Origin: Acetobacteraceae bacterium
GTDB taxonomy: Bacteria; Pseudomonadota; Alphaproteobacteria; Acetobacterales; Acetobacteraceae
Assembly: GCA_030041375.1 (NCBI GenBank)
Contig: JASHOA010000051.1
Location: 62,001-126,000, forward strand
Length of the DNA: 64,000 nucleotides
Direction: 5' to 3'
This document shows, piece after piece, positions 1 to 8,531 of this stretch (the stretch's first letter is position 1; every line of letters starts with the position of its first letter). The notes below the pieces were generated by a model. The model worked only from the letters and a program-made list of their open reading frames with translations. It made no database searches and was not told where the DNA came from. The translations under genes were made by a program, and so were the position numbers.

Positions 1-1
1 C

Positions 2-418
2 AGCGGAATCAGCCCCGGCAAGATGATGTTCCTGCTGCTCTGGTTCTGGGGCTGTGTCACGCTCGAAAAAATCCACCCGCTCGAGGGCGGGTACCTCAGG
101 CGCAAGGTGCGCACGGACCGCCGCCCCGGCCTGCCGATCGAGAATCCGCTGCTGTTCTATCCTCGCTACGCCTTCGATCTGATCGCCAAGCACGTGCGGG
201 TGGTGCGCATGATGCTGCGGCTGGCTGCGGTCAGGCGCGCGATCAAGCGCGACCCGGATCGCCGATCCTACATGGATACCGCGCTCGCGCCGGTCTCGGA
301 TCAGGAAATGGACGCGCTCGAGATGTTCACCGCAACCGACGCGGCCCGCCACGCGGCGGACAAGGCGAAGCGGGAGCTGGCGCGCGTCCGCGCCGAGGCG
401 CTGCGTCAGCCCGCATAA
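2..418 (+). CDS. 3' end of an unidentified gene (possibly a radical SAM protein)
   Basis: The reading frame is open from base 2 and ends in TAA at 418, so this is the C-terminal part (about 138 residues) of a gene that starts before the window. The visible part has a short hydrophobic stretch (MMFLLLWFWGCV), then a basic region, and ends in an Ala/Arg/Lys-rich helix. The segment around ENPLLFYPRYAFDLIAKHVR recalls the tail of some B12-binding/radical SAM proteins of Rhodospirillales, but no catalytic motif lies in the window, so the family is only a suspicion. The ATG at 23 is internal, because the frame continues upstream without a stop. Confidence 0.5.
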   Translation, partial: SGISPGKMMFLLLWFWGCVTLEKIHPLEGGYLRRKVRTDRRPGLPIENPLLFYPRYAFDLIAKHVRVVRMMLRLAAVRRAIKRDPDRRSYMDTALAPVSDQEMDALEMFTATDAARHAADKAKRELARVRAEALRQPA

Positions 419-448
419 GCGCACGTCCCGCCTGATACGAGGTGCCCT

Positions 449-1105
449 TCAGTGGGCGAACAGGTCCGGCTCCTCGTAGCCGAGCAGGTCGAGCACCGCC
501 CGATCGGGCAGAAAGGCAAAGCATGCCTCGGCCAGCTCGAGCCGGCCCTCGCGCCGGAGCAGCGCCTCGAGCCGCTCCCAGAGCGCGTGCAGGTAGAGGA
601 CGTCCGAGGCAGCATAGGCGAGCTGTTCGGGGGCCAGCTCCGGGGCACCCCAATCGGAAGTCTGCTGCTGCTTGGCGAGTTCGACGCCGAGCAACTCGCG
701 GCAAAGCTCCTTCAAGCCGTGACGGTCGGTGAAGGTACGGACGAGCTTGGAGGCGATCTTGGTGCAGCGGACCGGAGCGACCCTGATACCGAGCGCCTTG
801 GCGAGCACGGCAAGGTCGAAGCGCGCGAAATGGAACAGCTTCACGACCGCGGGATCGCACAACAGGCGCTTGAGATTGGGGCATTCGGCGCCGCGTCCAC
901 CCAGGCTCTCCGGCACGATCTGCACGAGATGGGCGATTCCATCACCGGACGAAAGCTGCACCAGACAGAGCCGGTCGCGATGCGGGTTCAACCCCATCGT
1001 CTCGGTGTCGACCGCAACCACCGGGCCGAACACGATTCCGTCCGGAAGATCGTTCCGGTGGAGGTGGATGGTCGCATCGGCCTGGAACTGGGTGACGGCT
1101 GCCAC
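449..1105 (-). CDS. rnd: Short ribonuclease D-type 3'-5' exonuclease
   Basis: A DEDD-family 3'-5' exoribonuclease of about 218 residues, expected to trim RNA 3' ends. The exonuclease motifs are in order: VDTETMGL (Exo I, D and E), FHFARFDLAVL (Exo II, D) and YAASDVLYLHALW (Exo III, Y-x3-D). It is the short alphaproteobacterial form and lacks the HRDC domains of the E. coli enzyme. The frame stays open to 1165, but that region is the 3' part of the tRNA-Leu gene. The GTG at 1105, giving VAAVTQFQADATIHL, is therefore the likely start. The gene lies 16 bp downstream of the tRNA on the same strand, so the two may be co-transcribed. Confidence 0.9.
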   Translation of the reverse strand: MAAVTQFQADATIHLHRNDLPDGIVFGPVVAVDTETMGLNPHRDRLCLVQLSSGDGIAHLVQIVPESLGGRGAECPNLKRLLCDPAVVKLFHFARFDLAVLAKALGIRVAPVRCTKIASKLVRTFTDRHGLKELCRELLGVELAKQQQTSDWGAPELAPEQLAYAASDVLYLHALWERLEALLRREGRLELAEACFAFLPDRAVLDLLGYEEPDLFAH

Positions 1106-1121
1106 GGATCTGCTGTCGCAA

Positions 1122-1208
1122 TGGTGCCCAGGAGAAGACTCGAACTTCCACGGCCTTGCGGCCACAGGTACCTGAAACCTGCGCGTCTACCAGTTCCGCC
1201 ACCTGGGC
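1122..1208 (-). tRNA. tRNA-Leu (anticodon CAG)
   Basis: Read on the minus strand, this is an 87-nt class II tRNA. The acceptor arms GCCCAGG and CCTGGGC pair perfectly, followed by discriminator A and an encoded CCA. The D arm starts GGCGGAACTGGTAGACGCGC. The anticodon stem-loop is CAGGT-TTCAGGT-ACCTG with anticodon CAG. The long variable arm (GTGGCCGCAAGGCCGT) and the T loop GTTCGAGTC fit leucine. Confidence 0.97.
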
Positions 1209-1338
1209 ACGGACGGCAGGTGCGAGCGGGCGGTCCTGTAACGCCCGGTGAAAGGGCCGTCAACTGAGAGCGGCTTGAGTGAATTCCGACCCCGGCCTAT
1301 GCACGACGACGGCGCTGATCGGACGGAGGCGGGCGGCA

Positions 1339-2283
1339 GTGCGCAAGGTGGCAACTGTATTCGGCGGCTCGGGCTTCATCGGCCGTTATGTCGTGAAGCG
1401 CCTGGCCGCCCAGGACCACATCGTGCGGGTCGCGGTCCGGGACACCGAAGGGGCGCTCTTTCTCAAGCCGATGGGGGTGGTCGGCCAGATCGTGCCGCTC
1501 TACGCGGACCTTGCGCGGCATGACGACGTGGCCCGCGCGGTCGAGGCCGCAGAGATCGTGGTCAACCTGGTCGGCATCCTGGCCGAGAACCGGCCCGGCG
1601 ACTTCCAGCGCATTCACGCCGAAGGCGCCGGCGCCGTCGCGCGCGCGGCCGCCATTGCCGGCACGAGCCAGCTCGTGCACCTCTCCGCGATCGGCGCAGA
1701 TGCGGCGAGCCCGAGCCAATATGCAAAGAGCAAAGCCGCCGGCGAGGAAGCCGTGCGCTCAGCCTTCCCGGGCTCAGTCATCCTCCGCCCCTCGGTCGTG
1801 TTCGGCGCCGAGGACCAGTTCTTCAATCGTTTTGCAGCACTGGCGCAGTTTTTGCCTTTCATGCCGGTGATCTGCGGAGAAACCCGCATGCAGCCGGTCT
1901 ATGTCGGGGATGTTGCGGATGCGGTGATGGCCGCCCTGGAGCGAGCCGACACCACGGGCAATACCTACGAGCTGGGCGGGCCGCATATCTTCACGTTCCG
2001 CCAGATCCTGGAATACGTGCTGCGCGAAACGGACCGCCATCGGATGCTGGTTGCGATTCCGCCCGGAATCGCCCGGCTGCAGGCAACGCTTGCCGAACGG
2101 CTGCCCGGCAAGCCGCTGACCCGCGATCAGCTTCTGCTGCTGGCGCGCGACAACGTTGTCTCCGACGACGCACCGGGCCTGGCCGATCTCGGCATCACGC
2201 CGATGCCGGTCGAGCTCGTGGTATCGCAGTATCTGCGACGCTTCCGCCCCGGCGGTGGGCGGCGCGCGCTGGTTCCTGCCTGA
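1339..2283 (+). CDS. NDUFA9-like NAD(P)-binding protein (complex I accessory, atypical SDR)
   Basis: An atypical short-chain dehydrogenase of about 314 residues related to mitochondrial complex I subunit NDUFA9. It starts with the Rossmann motif VFGGSGFIGRYVVKRL and has the NLVGIL and HLSAIGAD segments usual for this group. The typical YxxxK is present as YAKSK. In alphaproteobacteria these proteins are assigned to respiratory complex I assembly or quinone-linked roles; that role is by family only. The start is taken as GTG 1339, which has GGAGG at 1325-1329 and gives MRKVATVFGG. An ATG at 1279 in the same frame adds 20 poorly conserved residues. It converges on the kinase-like gene that ends at 2317. 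Confidence 0.88.
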   Translation: MRKVATVFGGSGFIGRYVVKRLAAQDHIVRVAVRDTEGALFLKPMGVVGQIVPLYADLARHDDVARAVEAAEIVVNLVGILAENRPGDFQRIHAEGAGAVARAAAIAGTSQLVHLSAIGADAASPSQYAKSKAAGEEAVRSAFPGSVILRPSVVFGAEDQFFNRFAALAQFLPFMPVICGETRMQPVYVGDVADAVMAALERADTTGNTYELGGPHIFTFRQILEYVLRETDRHRMLVAIPPGIARLQATLAERLPGKPLTRDQLLLLARDNVVSDDAPGLADLGITPMPVELVVSQYLRRFRPGGGRRALVPA

Positions 2284-2316
2284 AGCCTGGCGGGCCCCGC
2301 CGTCGGCGTGGCTCTG

Positions 2317-3063
2317 TCAGGCCACGGCCGATGTCAGCGGAGCAATCACCAAGGCGCTCGGGAAGAAGAGCGTTACCCGGGTGCCGATCCGGGCCAGCGA
2401 TTCGACCGCGAGGCTGCCGCCGTGCGCTTCCATCAGCGTGCGCGCGAGCGAGAGTCCGAATCCCAGTCCACGGCGGTCGGCGATTCTTCCGCGACATCCG
2501 GCCAACCCCGAGCCTTCGTCGGCAACCACCAGCGCAAACGTGCCTGGGCGAGACTCCGGCGCGATTTCGATCCAGTCCCCCTCGCGCGTGCTCCGTGCGG
2601 CACTGGTCAATACCCGGTTCAGCACCTGGCGAAGCGCTCGCCGGTCCGCTTCGAGCGCCATTGCGGCGAGGCTCGGGGCGACCCGGAAGAGGCGCTTGCC
2701 GGGGGAGAGCGCCGCCATCACGGTTTCCACCACGTCACCGATCAGTGCGGCCAGTTCGACCGGCTCGGGAACCAGCGTGCAGCGTGCCTTCGCCTCGGTT
2801 GCGTGATCCTCGAGCCCGTCCGCGAGATCGAGCATTTCGGCCGCGATGGCCGCCACCGCCTGCGCACGCTCCGGCCCCTCGGCCGGGTTCCTGAGCAGGC
2901 ACTGCGCATGGCCAAGCAGCGCCAGCGCCGGCGCCCGCATTTCCGCGGCCGCCATTCGCACGCGCTCTGTCGGCGGCCCTTCGGACGCAACCGGGACCAA
3001 CGAAGATATGGCGGGGATGCCGCGCACACGTTGCCGCGCGGCCAAGCGTTCCAGCAATCTCAT
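2317..3063 (-). CDS. Histidine-kinase-like protein with degenerate catalytic residues
   Basis: A soluble protein of 248 residues with the layout of a sensor-kinase core: a dimerisation-helix region (about 30-100) followed by a GHKL ATPase domain (about 130-240). The G1 box (VADEGSGLAG) and G2 box (GLGFGLSLARTLMEAHGG) are intact. The H box, normally SHELRTP, reads AAEMRAP at 39-45, so Ala replaces the phospho-acceptor His. The N box reads VLNRVLTSAARST, with Ser where the Mg-binding Asn is expected. There is no sensor domain, transmembrane segment or neighbouring response regulator. It may be a pseudokinase or a phosphotransfer/scaffold protein. The family assignment is good; activity is uncertain. 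Confidence 0.8.
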   Translation of the reverse strand: MRLLERLAARQRVRGIPAISSLVPVASEGPPTERVRMAAAEMRAPALALLGHAQCLLRNPAEGPERAQAVAAIAAEMLDLADGLEDHATEAKARCTLVPEPVELAALIGDVVETVMAALSPGKRLFRVAPSLAAMALEADRRALRQVLNRVLTSAARSTREGDWIEIAPESRPGTFALVVADEGSGLAGCRGRIADRRGLGFGLSLARTLMEAHGGSLAVESLARIGTRVTLFFPSALVIAPLTSAVA

Positions 3064-3217
3064 AGCACGAGATAAGCGTGGCGCTCGGAAACGCGGGGTT
3101 AACGACGGGGAGCCCCGCTTGGCAAGATCGGTAACGATTCCGCCAGATTCGCGAATCGATCCGACAAGCCGAGGAAATTCATCGCGAAAAAGGCAGCCGT
3201 GCGAGGGTCGGACGGGG

Positions 3218-3508
3218 TTACGCTTTCGCTGCGCGCGCCCGCTCCACCTGCCGCTTCAGCGCCCGCGCCGGGGCCGGCAGTCGCCTTGCCGGCACGCCGA
3301 GCAAGAAGGCATCGAGCCCGCCCTTGTGTTCGACCGTAGACAGCGCGCGAGCCGAAAGCCTGAGCCGGACGGGCCGGCCGAGGAGATCCGACACCAGCGT
3401 CGCCTCCTGCAGATTGGGCAGGAATCGCCGGCGGGTCTTGTTGTTGGCGTGGCTGACGTTGTTGCCGGTCAGCACGCCCTTGCCGGTGAGCTGGCAGGTA
3501 CGCGACAT
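3218..3508 (-). CDS. rpmB: 50S ribosomal protein L28
   Basis: A basic protein of 96 residues beginning [34 protein letters not shown], the hallmark N-terminus of bacterial L28 (bL28). L28 binds 23S rRNA in the large subunit. The ATG at 3508 is the natural start; the open frame upstream is not conserved. It is shorter at the Lys/Arg C-terminus than no known homologue would rule out, so it looks intact. It stands alone, with the Atm1-type exporter gene upstream on the same strand. Confidence 0.97.
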   Translation of the reverse strand: MSRTCQLTGKGVLTGNNVSHANNKTRRRFLPNLQEATLVSDLLGRPVRLRLSARALSTVEHKGGLDAFLLGVPARRLPAPARALKRQVERARAAKA

Positions 3509-3570
3509 CGGAGTGGCCCTTGGGGAGGATGCCTGAGGCCGCGGCTTATGGCCTAGCGCAGCCGGCTCAG

Positions 3571-5394
3571 TCAAGCCGCGTGCTCGGCGAGAGGCAGCTC
3601 TTCCCCCTCGATCGCCTGCATGGCCCACATCCGCGCATAGAGCCCGCCGGCGGCCAGAAGCTCGGCGTGGGTGCCGCGTTCGACGACCTGACCCAGGTCC
3701 AGCACCAGGATCTCGTCCGCCTCCACCACCGTCGAGAGCCGGTGCGCGATGATCAGCGTGGTCCGCCCTCGCTCGAGCCCGCTGAGAGCGGCGGAAATTT
3801 CCCGCTCCGTGCCGGTATCGAGCGCGCTGGTTGCCTCGTCGAGGATGAGGATGCGCGGGTTCCTGAGCAAGGTGCGCGCGATTGCCACCCGCTGCTTTTC
3901 CCCGCCCGAAAGCTTGAGCCCGCGTTCGCCGACGCGGGTCGCGTAGCCTTCGGGAAGGCGGCGCACGAAATCGTGGATCCGGGCCAGCCGTGCCGCGCGT
4001 TCGATCTCGGCCTCGCTGGCGCCGGGCCTGCCGTAGGCGATGTTGTAGCCGATCGTATCGTTGAACAGCACGGTATCCTGCGGCACGATGCCGATTGCCG
4101 CGCGGAGGCTCGCCTGGGTCACTTCGCGGATATCCGCCCCGTCGATCAGGATGCGCCCGCCGGTCGGGTCGTAAAATCGGAATACGAGGCGTGTGATCGT
4201 CGATTTTCCGGAGCCGGTCGGCCCGACGATGCCGAGCGTTCCGCCGGCGGCGACGGTGAAGCTCAACCCGCGCAGGATCTCGCGCTCCGGCCGATAGCCG
4301 AAGCGGACGTCTTCGAATTCGATCCGGCCCGCAAGGCGTTCGGGCGGGGAAAGCGCGCGAGCGGAGGGGCGGTCCCTGATATCGATCGGCGCATCGAGAA
4401 GCTGGAACATCTGCTCCATGTCGAGCAGCCCTTGCCTGATCTCGCGATAGACGAAGCCCAGGAAATTGAGCGGCTGATAGAGCTGGAGGAGATAGGTGTT
4501 GACCAGCACGAATTTTCCGACCGTCATCGTGCCGGCCCGAACACCCTCTGCCGCCAGAAGCATCACGGCGGCGAGCCCGACCGCAACGATGATCGCCTGG
4601 CCGGTGTTCAGGACATTCAGCGTCACCTGTGACCGCACCGCCGCCCGCTCGTAGCGAGCGAGCGATTCGTCAAATTTGCGCGCTTCGTGCTCCTCGTTGC
4701 CGAAATATTTCACGGTCTCGTGATTGATCAGACTGTCCAGTGCCTTGTTCTTGGCCTCGTTGTCGGTCTCGTTCATCGTGCGGCGGATGCGCAGCCTGAC
4801 GCCGGTGAACCCGACCGTGAAAGCGAGATAGCTGCCGACTGCGAGGAGCGTGATCGATGCGAATCGCCAGTCGAATACGCGCCAGAGCACGAGCGTGACC
4901 AGCAGCACCTCGAACAGCGTCGGCAGCACGTTGAACACCGCGAGTCGCAGCACGCTTTCGATGCCGTCGGTGCCGCGGTCGATCACCCGCCCGAGCGCCC
5001 CGGTCTGGCGCTCGAGATGGAAGCGGAGAGAAAGCCGATGCAGGTGGCGGAAAGTTTCGAGGGCGACGGTTCTCACCGCCCGCTGTTGCACGGCGGCGAA
5101 CAACGCATCGCGCAACTCGCCAAAGCTCGAGGCGCCGATGCGCAGAAGGCCGTAGGCCAGGATCATCGCCACCGGCAGCACGATGACGGCCGAGGCGCCC
5201 TTTGGGGCCAACGCATCGACCGCGCGCGAATAGGCGATCGGCACCATGACCGTCGCGATCTTGGCGGCAACCAGCGCCAGCCCCGCCGCGGCGACGCTGA
5301 ACCGTGCGCGCGGATTGTTGCGCGGCCAGAGATAGGGGAGAAGTGTGCGGAGGGTGCCGAGGAGCGAGCCCCGGCGTCGGGTGGCGGCGGACAT
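3571..5394 (-). CDS. Atm1/ABCB7-type ABC exporter, fused permease and ATPase
   Basis: A half-transporter of 607 residues that dimerises in the inner membrane. The transmembrane domain covers about 30-320, with helices near 33-55, 68-90, 150-200 and 265-310. It includes [15 protein letters not shown] (220-234), the sequence typical of the Atm1/HMT/ABCB7 family. The nucleotide-binding domain follows: Walker [10 protein letters not shown] (391-399), signature [13 protein letters not shown] and Walker [13 protein letters not shown], all intact. Family members export glutathione-linked sulfur or metal compounds for iron-sulfur maturation or detoxification. It diverges from the Nudix gene at 5459, and the two starts lie about 65 bp apart. 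Confidence 0.93.
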   Translation of the reverse strand: MSAATRRRGSLLGTLRTLLPYLWPRNNPRARFSVAAAGLALVAAKIATVMVPIAYSRAVDALAPKGASAVIVLPVAMILAYGLLRIGASSFGELRDALFAAVQQRAVRTVALETFRHLHRLSLRFHLERQTGALGRVIDRGTDGIESVLRLAVFNVLPTLFEVLLVTLVLWRVFDWRFASITLLAVGSYLAFTVGFTGVRLRIRRTMNETDNEAKNKALDSLINHETVKYFGNEEHEARKFDESLARYERAAVRSQVTLNVLNTGQAIIVAVGLAAVMLLAAEGVRAGTMTVGKFVLVNTYLLQLYQPLNFLGFVYREIRQGLLDMEQMFQLLDAPIDIRDRPSARALSPPERLAGRIEFEDVRFGYRPEREILRGLSFTVAAGGTLGIVGPTGSGKSTITRLVFRFYDPTGGRILIDGADIREVTQASLRAAIGIVPQDTVLFNDTIGYNIAYGRPGASEAEIERAARLARIHDFVRRLPEGYATRVGERGLKLSGGEKQRVAIARTLLRNPRILILDEATSALDTGTEREISAALSGLERGRTTLIIAHRLSTVVEADEILVLDLGQVVERGTHAELLAAGGLYARMWAMQAIEGEELPLAEHAA

Positions 5395-5458
5395 GGCCCC
5401 GCATGTGGCGTGCGGCCCCCCTCTTGGGAAGAAGCGTCCCGGCGCCTACCTCCCGCGG

Positions 5459-6298
5459 ATGGCCCGAAGCCTGCTTCGTCATATCCTTCGTTGCCGCAAT
5501 GCCCGCCTGCCCGGCAAGCGCCTCAGGCTCTGGCTGGGTCGAGCGGCGGTGGGATGGATCAAGCCTGCGACCGCGGCCGAGATCTGCGCCGTGGCACCTG
5601 CGGCGCGGCAGAGCGAGGAGGGGCTTCTGCTTCCCGATGCCGCTTCCTTCGAGGCGATGGGGGAAGCGCTGGCCGCGCGCGGCCTCGTGCGGCGGCGAAA
5701 CGAGCTGTTTTCGGTTCGTGCCGGTCCGGATCAACCGGAGCTGGCCCGGCTCGACCGCGGCGCCTTGCCGTTGCTCGGCATCTGGACGGAGGGCGTGCAT
5801 GTCAATGGCCTCGTCCACCGCGGTGACGAGCCCTGGCTCTGGGTTGCCGAGCGGGCAGCCGACAAGGCGCTCGATCCCGGCAAGCTCGATCATCTCGTCG
5901 CCGGCGGATTGCCGGCCGGGCTCACGGCCTGGGACACGCTTTGCAAGGAGGCGGCGGAAGAGGCGGCAATTCCGGGTGAGATCGCGCGCCTGGCGGTCCC
6001 GGTCGGGCACTCGGCCTACGCCATGGAACGGCCCGAGGGGCTGAGAAGGGACCGGCTGCACCACTACGATCTCTGGCTGCCGGAGGATTTCGCGCCGCAG
6101 CCGGCAGACGGGGAAGTGGCGGGTTTTTCGCTCTGGCCGCTCAAGCGCGTGCTCGAGGCGGTGCGAGAAACCGACGCTTTCAAATTCAATGTCACTCTGG
6201 TGCTGATCGATCTCTTCCTTCGCCTGGCGCTGATCGATCCCCGTGGGCGCGAAGGAAGGCGGCTGCGCGCTCTGCTCGATACCCCGATTGCGCCGTGA
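5459..6298 (+). CDS. Nudix hydrolase with N-terminal DUF4743 domain
   Basis: A protein of about 279 residues with a thiamin-pyrophosphokinase-related DUF4743 N-terminus followed by a Nudix fold. The Nudix helix is seen as AWDTLCKEAAEEAAIP, with the KEAAEE core that binds divalent metal, preceded by GGLPAG. The segment LGIWTEGVHVNGLVHRGDEPWLWVAERA is characteristic of this family (eukaryotic TPK-like Nudix, bacterial YJR142W-like). The substrate is probably a pyrophosphate of a cofactor, but cannot be told from sequence. ATG 5459 (MARSLLRHIL) is preferred, because the upstream in-frame ATGs lie over the divergent gene's start. Confidence 0.88.
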   Translation: MARSLLRHILRCRNARLPGKRLRLWLGRAAVGWIKPATAAEICAVAPAARQSEEGLLLPDAASFEAMGEALAARGLVRRRNELFSVRAGPDQPELARLDRGALPLLGIWTEGVHVNGLVHRGDEPWLWVAERAADKALDPGKLDHLVAGGLPAGLTAWDTLCKEAAEEAAIPGEIARLAVPVGHSAYAMERPEGLRRDRLHHYDLWLPEDFAPQPADGEVAGFSLWPLKRVLEAVRETDAFKFNVTLVLIDLFLRLALIDPRGREGRRLRALLDTPIAP

Positions 6299-6347
6299 CG
6301 GAGGGCCTCGGGCAGGCTCGGGCTTCTGATCGCCGCGCCGCAACTCC

Positions 6348-6458
6348 TCAGCCTTCGTCGACTCCCTCGGGCAATCCGAGATCGCGCACCAGTACCGGAT
6401 GGGTGCGCTCACCCCGTCCTGGCGCGGGTTTGCATTGTTGCCGATGCCGACCGCCCAT
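6348..6458 (-). CDS. Possible small protein of 36 residues
   Basis: The gap between chaC and the Nudix gene (6299-6465) holds a minus-strand frame starting at ATG 6458 and ending in TGA at 6348. It encodes a short, strongly basic peptide with a THPVLVRDLGLPEGVDE tail. The tail looks protein-like, but no family is recognised. It lies 8 bp downstream of the chaC stop, so it would be the second gene of that transcript. This could be chance in a G+C-rich genome. Confidence 0.2.
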   Translation of the reverse strand: MGGRHRQQCKPAPGRGERTHPVLVRDLGLPEGVDEG

Positions 6459-6465
6459 GGTCTGC

Positions 6466-7335
6466 TCACTCAGTTCTGGGGCAACCACAAGCTCTCGCTG
6501 ATCCGGGGTCTGACGGGCGGATACGCGGACGTCGTGCCGCTGCTGCCCGCCGTCCCGATGGCTTGCGGCGCGCGACTTCCGCCGCCAGCCTCTCGAGGCT
6601 CCGATCGGTCACGCCGAGAGCGTGAAGTGCGTGCATGGTCTGCTGCAAGTAGGCGGCGCAACTGCCGAGCGGCCCGGCGGCATGGGCAATGATGTCGGCG
6701 GTCGCGCGCTCCTCCAGCGTGCCGACATAGCGCGGATGCGCGCGGTTGATGACGAATGTCACCGCACGGACCACCCCCTGTGCCGTCCGCACATTGACCC
6801 AGCGCGCGCGATAGGCGGTGCCGGCCATTTCGCGGCGCCATACGAGCAGCAGCTCGTCGCGTGCCTGGGCAGCGGAGATACGGAAAACCATGCCGTGGCA
6901 AGAACCGCCGCTGTCCAGCGCCATCATCAGCCCCGGCCGCTCCGGCGTGCCGCGGCCGAACGGCATGCCGAGACAGAACCGCCGATGCCAGCCAGAAAGC
7001 GTGCCAAGCTGCTGCGCGGCGAACAGGAAGGCCGGATTCCACATCAGGGAGCCGTAGCCGAACACGAAGGCATCGCTCCCGGATGTATGTTCCGCGAGCA
7101 TGGCATCGAGTGATGCCTCGATCTCGGCATCGCTCCTGATCTCCAGCTTCGGATGCGCGAGGGCCCGCAAACGGGCCAGCATCGAACCGTCACGCAGCCC
7201 TTCGCGGGTGATGCGGAGGCCCGTTCGCCCGAACTCCGGCCCCTCCCCTGCCCCCGCCATGTCGGCACCCGCAACGGGCGCGAGGAGCGACAGGGTCTCC
7301 TTCGATTCGATGCTCACGGACCGATCATATGCCAC
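6466..7335 (-). CDS. chaC: ChaC-family glutathione-specific gamma-glutamylcyclotransferase
   Basis: Cleaves glutathione to 5-oxoproline and Cys-Gly in the cytosol. The protein is up to 289 residues long. The ChaC core starts at about 89 with FVFGYGSLMWNP, whose YGSL loop binds the gamma-glutamyl group. The family signature RGTPERPGLMMALDSGGSC (129-147) carries the probable catalytic Glu at 132. The first 85 or so residues are an extension not needed for the fold. Met 26 or Met 52 are alternative starts, so the true protein may be shorter. Confidence 0.9.
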   Translation of the reverse strand: MAYDRSVSIESKETLSLLAPVAGADMAGAGEGPEFGRTGLRITREGLRDGSMLARLRALAHPKLEIRSDAEIEASLDAMLAEHTSGSDAFVFGYGSLMWNPAFLFAAQQLGTLSGWHRRFCLGMPFGRGTPERPGLMMALDSGGSCHGMVFRISAAQARDELLLVWRREMAGTAYRARWVNVRTAQGVVRAVTFVINRAHPRYVGTLEERATADIIAHAAGPLGSCAAYLQQTMHALHALGVTDRSLERLAAEVARRKPSGRRAAAARRPRIRPSDPGSARACGCPRTE

Positions 7336-7495
7336 GCCGAAGGGCTGTCGATGTCCGGGCAGTTATCCCCGCTCGGCTCGCGCTTGCGAACACCGACACC
7401 AGCCCGTGCCGGAGGTCGGCACCGCAAACAGGTTGCGACGCCGGTTGCGCTCGTCGATGACGCCGGCCGCGAAATCGGCTGTAATGCGCTGAGAA

Positions 7496-8521
7496 ATGCA
7501 AAGAGATGCGCCCTTCGATCCAGCACCGCCGACGGCTCGGCCGGTCCCCGCCACCCTGATCATGGTCTTCGTCGGTCGCGACCTGACCGGCGATGGCGTG
7601 ATGAAACTGCCGTTCCTTCGCGCTCTCAGGCAGGCCTACCCAGAGGCGCGCATTCTCTGGGTCGCGGCAGGCCGGAGCGTATTCGCAACCACGCTTCGAC
7701 CACTTATCGCGAATCTTATCGACGAGGTGATCGAGGACACGGCGATCGGAAGCTCATGGCGCGATCTCCTGCGCTCCCGATTGGCGCTTCCCCGTGCCGA
7801 TCTCCTGATCGACACGCAGCGGCATGTCCCAACCAGCCTGGCTCTTCGCCGGTATGGCGCCAGGGTTTTCGTTTCCGCCGCGGCGGGTTGGCTGCTCTCG
7901 GCGCGACGGCCGGCCGAGCGGAGCAAGCGGGCTTCCATGCTCGGCCAGATGCTGCAGCTCGTTGAGGCGTGCGGGGCCGCGCCGGACCTGTCCAGATTGC
8001 CACCCCTCGCACTTCCAGCGGACCTCGATGCCGAGGCAGAAGCGCGGCTTCCGGCGGGCAGCCCGCTCGTCGGCCTCGCCCCCGGGGCCGGAGGGCGTCA
8101 CAAGTGCTGGCCGCTGGCCGGATTTCTCGCTCTTGGCCGGGCTCTCTCCGAGCGTGGATTGAGGCCGGTCGTGCTGCTCGGACCGGATGAGCAGGAGTGG
8201 CGTGGGCAGGTCGAAGAAGAACTCCCGGATGCCCTGCTGCCGATCGGAGCCGCCGATTCGCCGCTCATGACCATGGCACTCGCACGGCGACTCGCGGCCG
8301 CAGTTGCGAACGACAGCGGCGCCGGCCACCTTCTGGCGGCCGCCGGCACGAAACTCATTTCGCTCTTTGGCCCGACGGCAGCGGAGAAATTCGCACCCTT
8401 CTCACCCGGCCTCGTGATCATCCGGGCGCAGGACTTCGGCTCGGCAGAGATGGCCGCGATCCCTGTCAATGCAGTCCTGACGCAAGTGCTGGAGGCTTTG
8501 TCACCGGGCCTTGCCCGGTGA
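7496..8521 (+). CDS. Glycosyltransferase family 9 (heptosyltransferase-like)
   Basis: A GT-B fold enzyme of 341 residues. The N-terminal half carries VFVGRDLTGDGVMKLPFLRALRQAYPEARILWVAAG, and the C-terminal half the nucleotide-sugar motifs LVGLAPGAGGRHKCWPLAGF and VANDSGAGHLLAAAGTKLISLFGPT. Both are typical of ADP-heptose:LPS heptosyltransferases (family GT9). It probably adds a sugar to lipopolysaccharide core or a related glycan on the inner face of the membrane. The donor and acceptor cannot be told. Its last bases form a perfect hairpin (8501-8521) facing the convergent gene. Confidence 0.88.
   Translation: MQRDAPFDPAPPTARPVPATLIMVFVGRDLTGDGVMKLPFLRALRQAYPEARILWVAAGRSVFATTLRPLIANLIDEVIEDTAIGSSWRDLLRSRLALPRADLLIDTQRHVPTSLALRRYGARVFVSAAAGWLLSARRPAERSKRASMLGQMLQLVEACGAAPDLSRLPPLALPADLDAEAEARLPAGSPLVGLAPGAGGRHKCWPLAGFLALGRALSERGLRPVVLLGPDEQEWRGQVEEELPDALLPIGAADSPLMTMALARRLAAAVANDSGAGHLLAAAGTKLISLFGPTAAEKFAPFSPGLVIIRAQDFGSAEMAAIPVNAVLTQVLEALSPGLAR
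8501..8521. terminator. Perfect hairpin between convergent genes
   Basis: TCACCGGGC and GCCCGGTGA form a 9-bp perfect stem around CTT. It covers the last codons and stop of the glycosyltransferase gene and faces the end of the convergent exported-protein gene at 8532. No T tract follows, so factor-independent termination is only plausible. The position suggests a shared two-way terminator. Confidence 0.5.
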
Positions 8522-8531
8522 TGCGTCCCTT

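Noticed and set aside
1106-1165. An N-terminal extension of RNase D to an upstream ATG
   Set aside because: It would translate the 3' part of the tRNA-Leu gene; the GTG at 1105 is sufficient and avoids this.
3094-3119. Terminator hairpin GCGGGG/CCCCGC downstream of rpmB
   Set aside because: Six-base stem, loop of more than 12 bases and no T tract; not distinguishable from chance.
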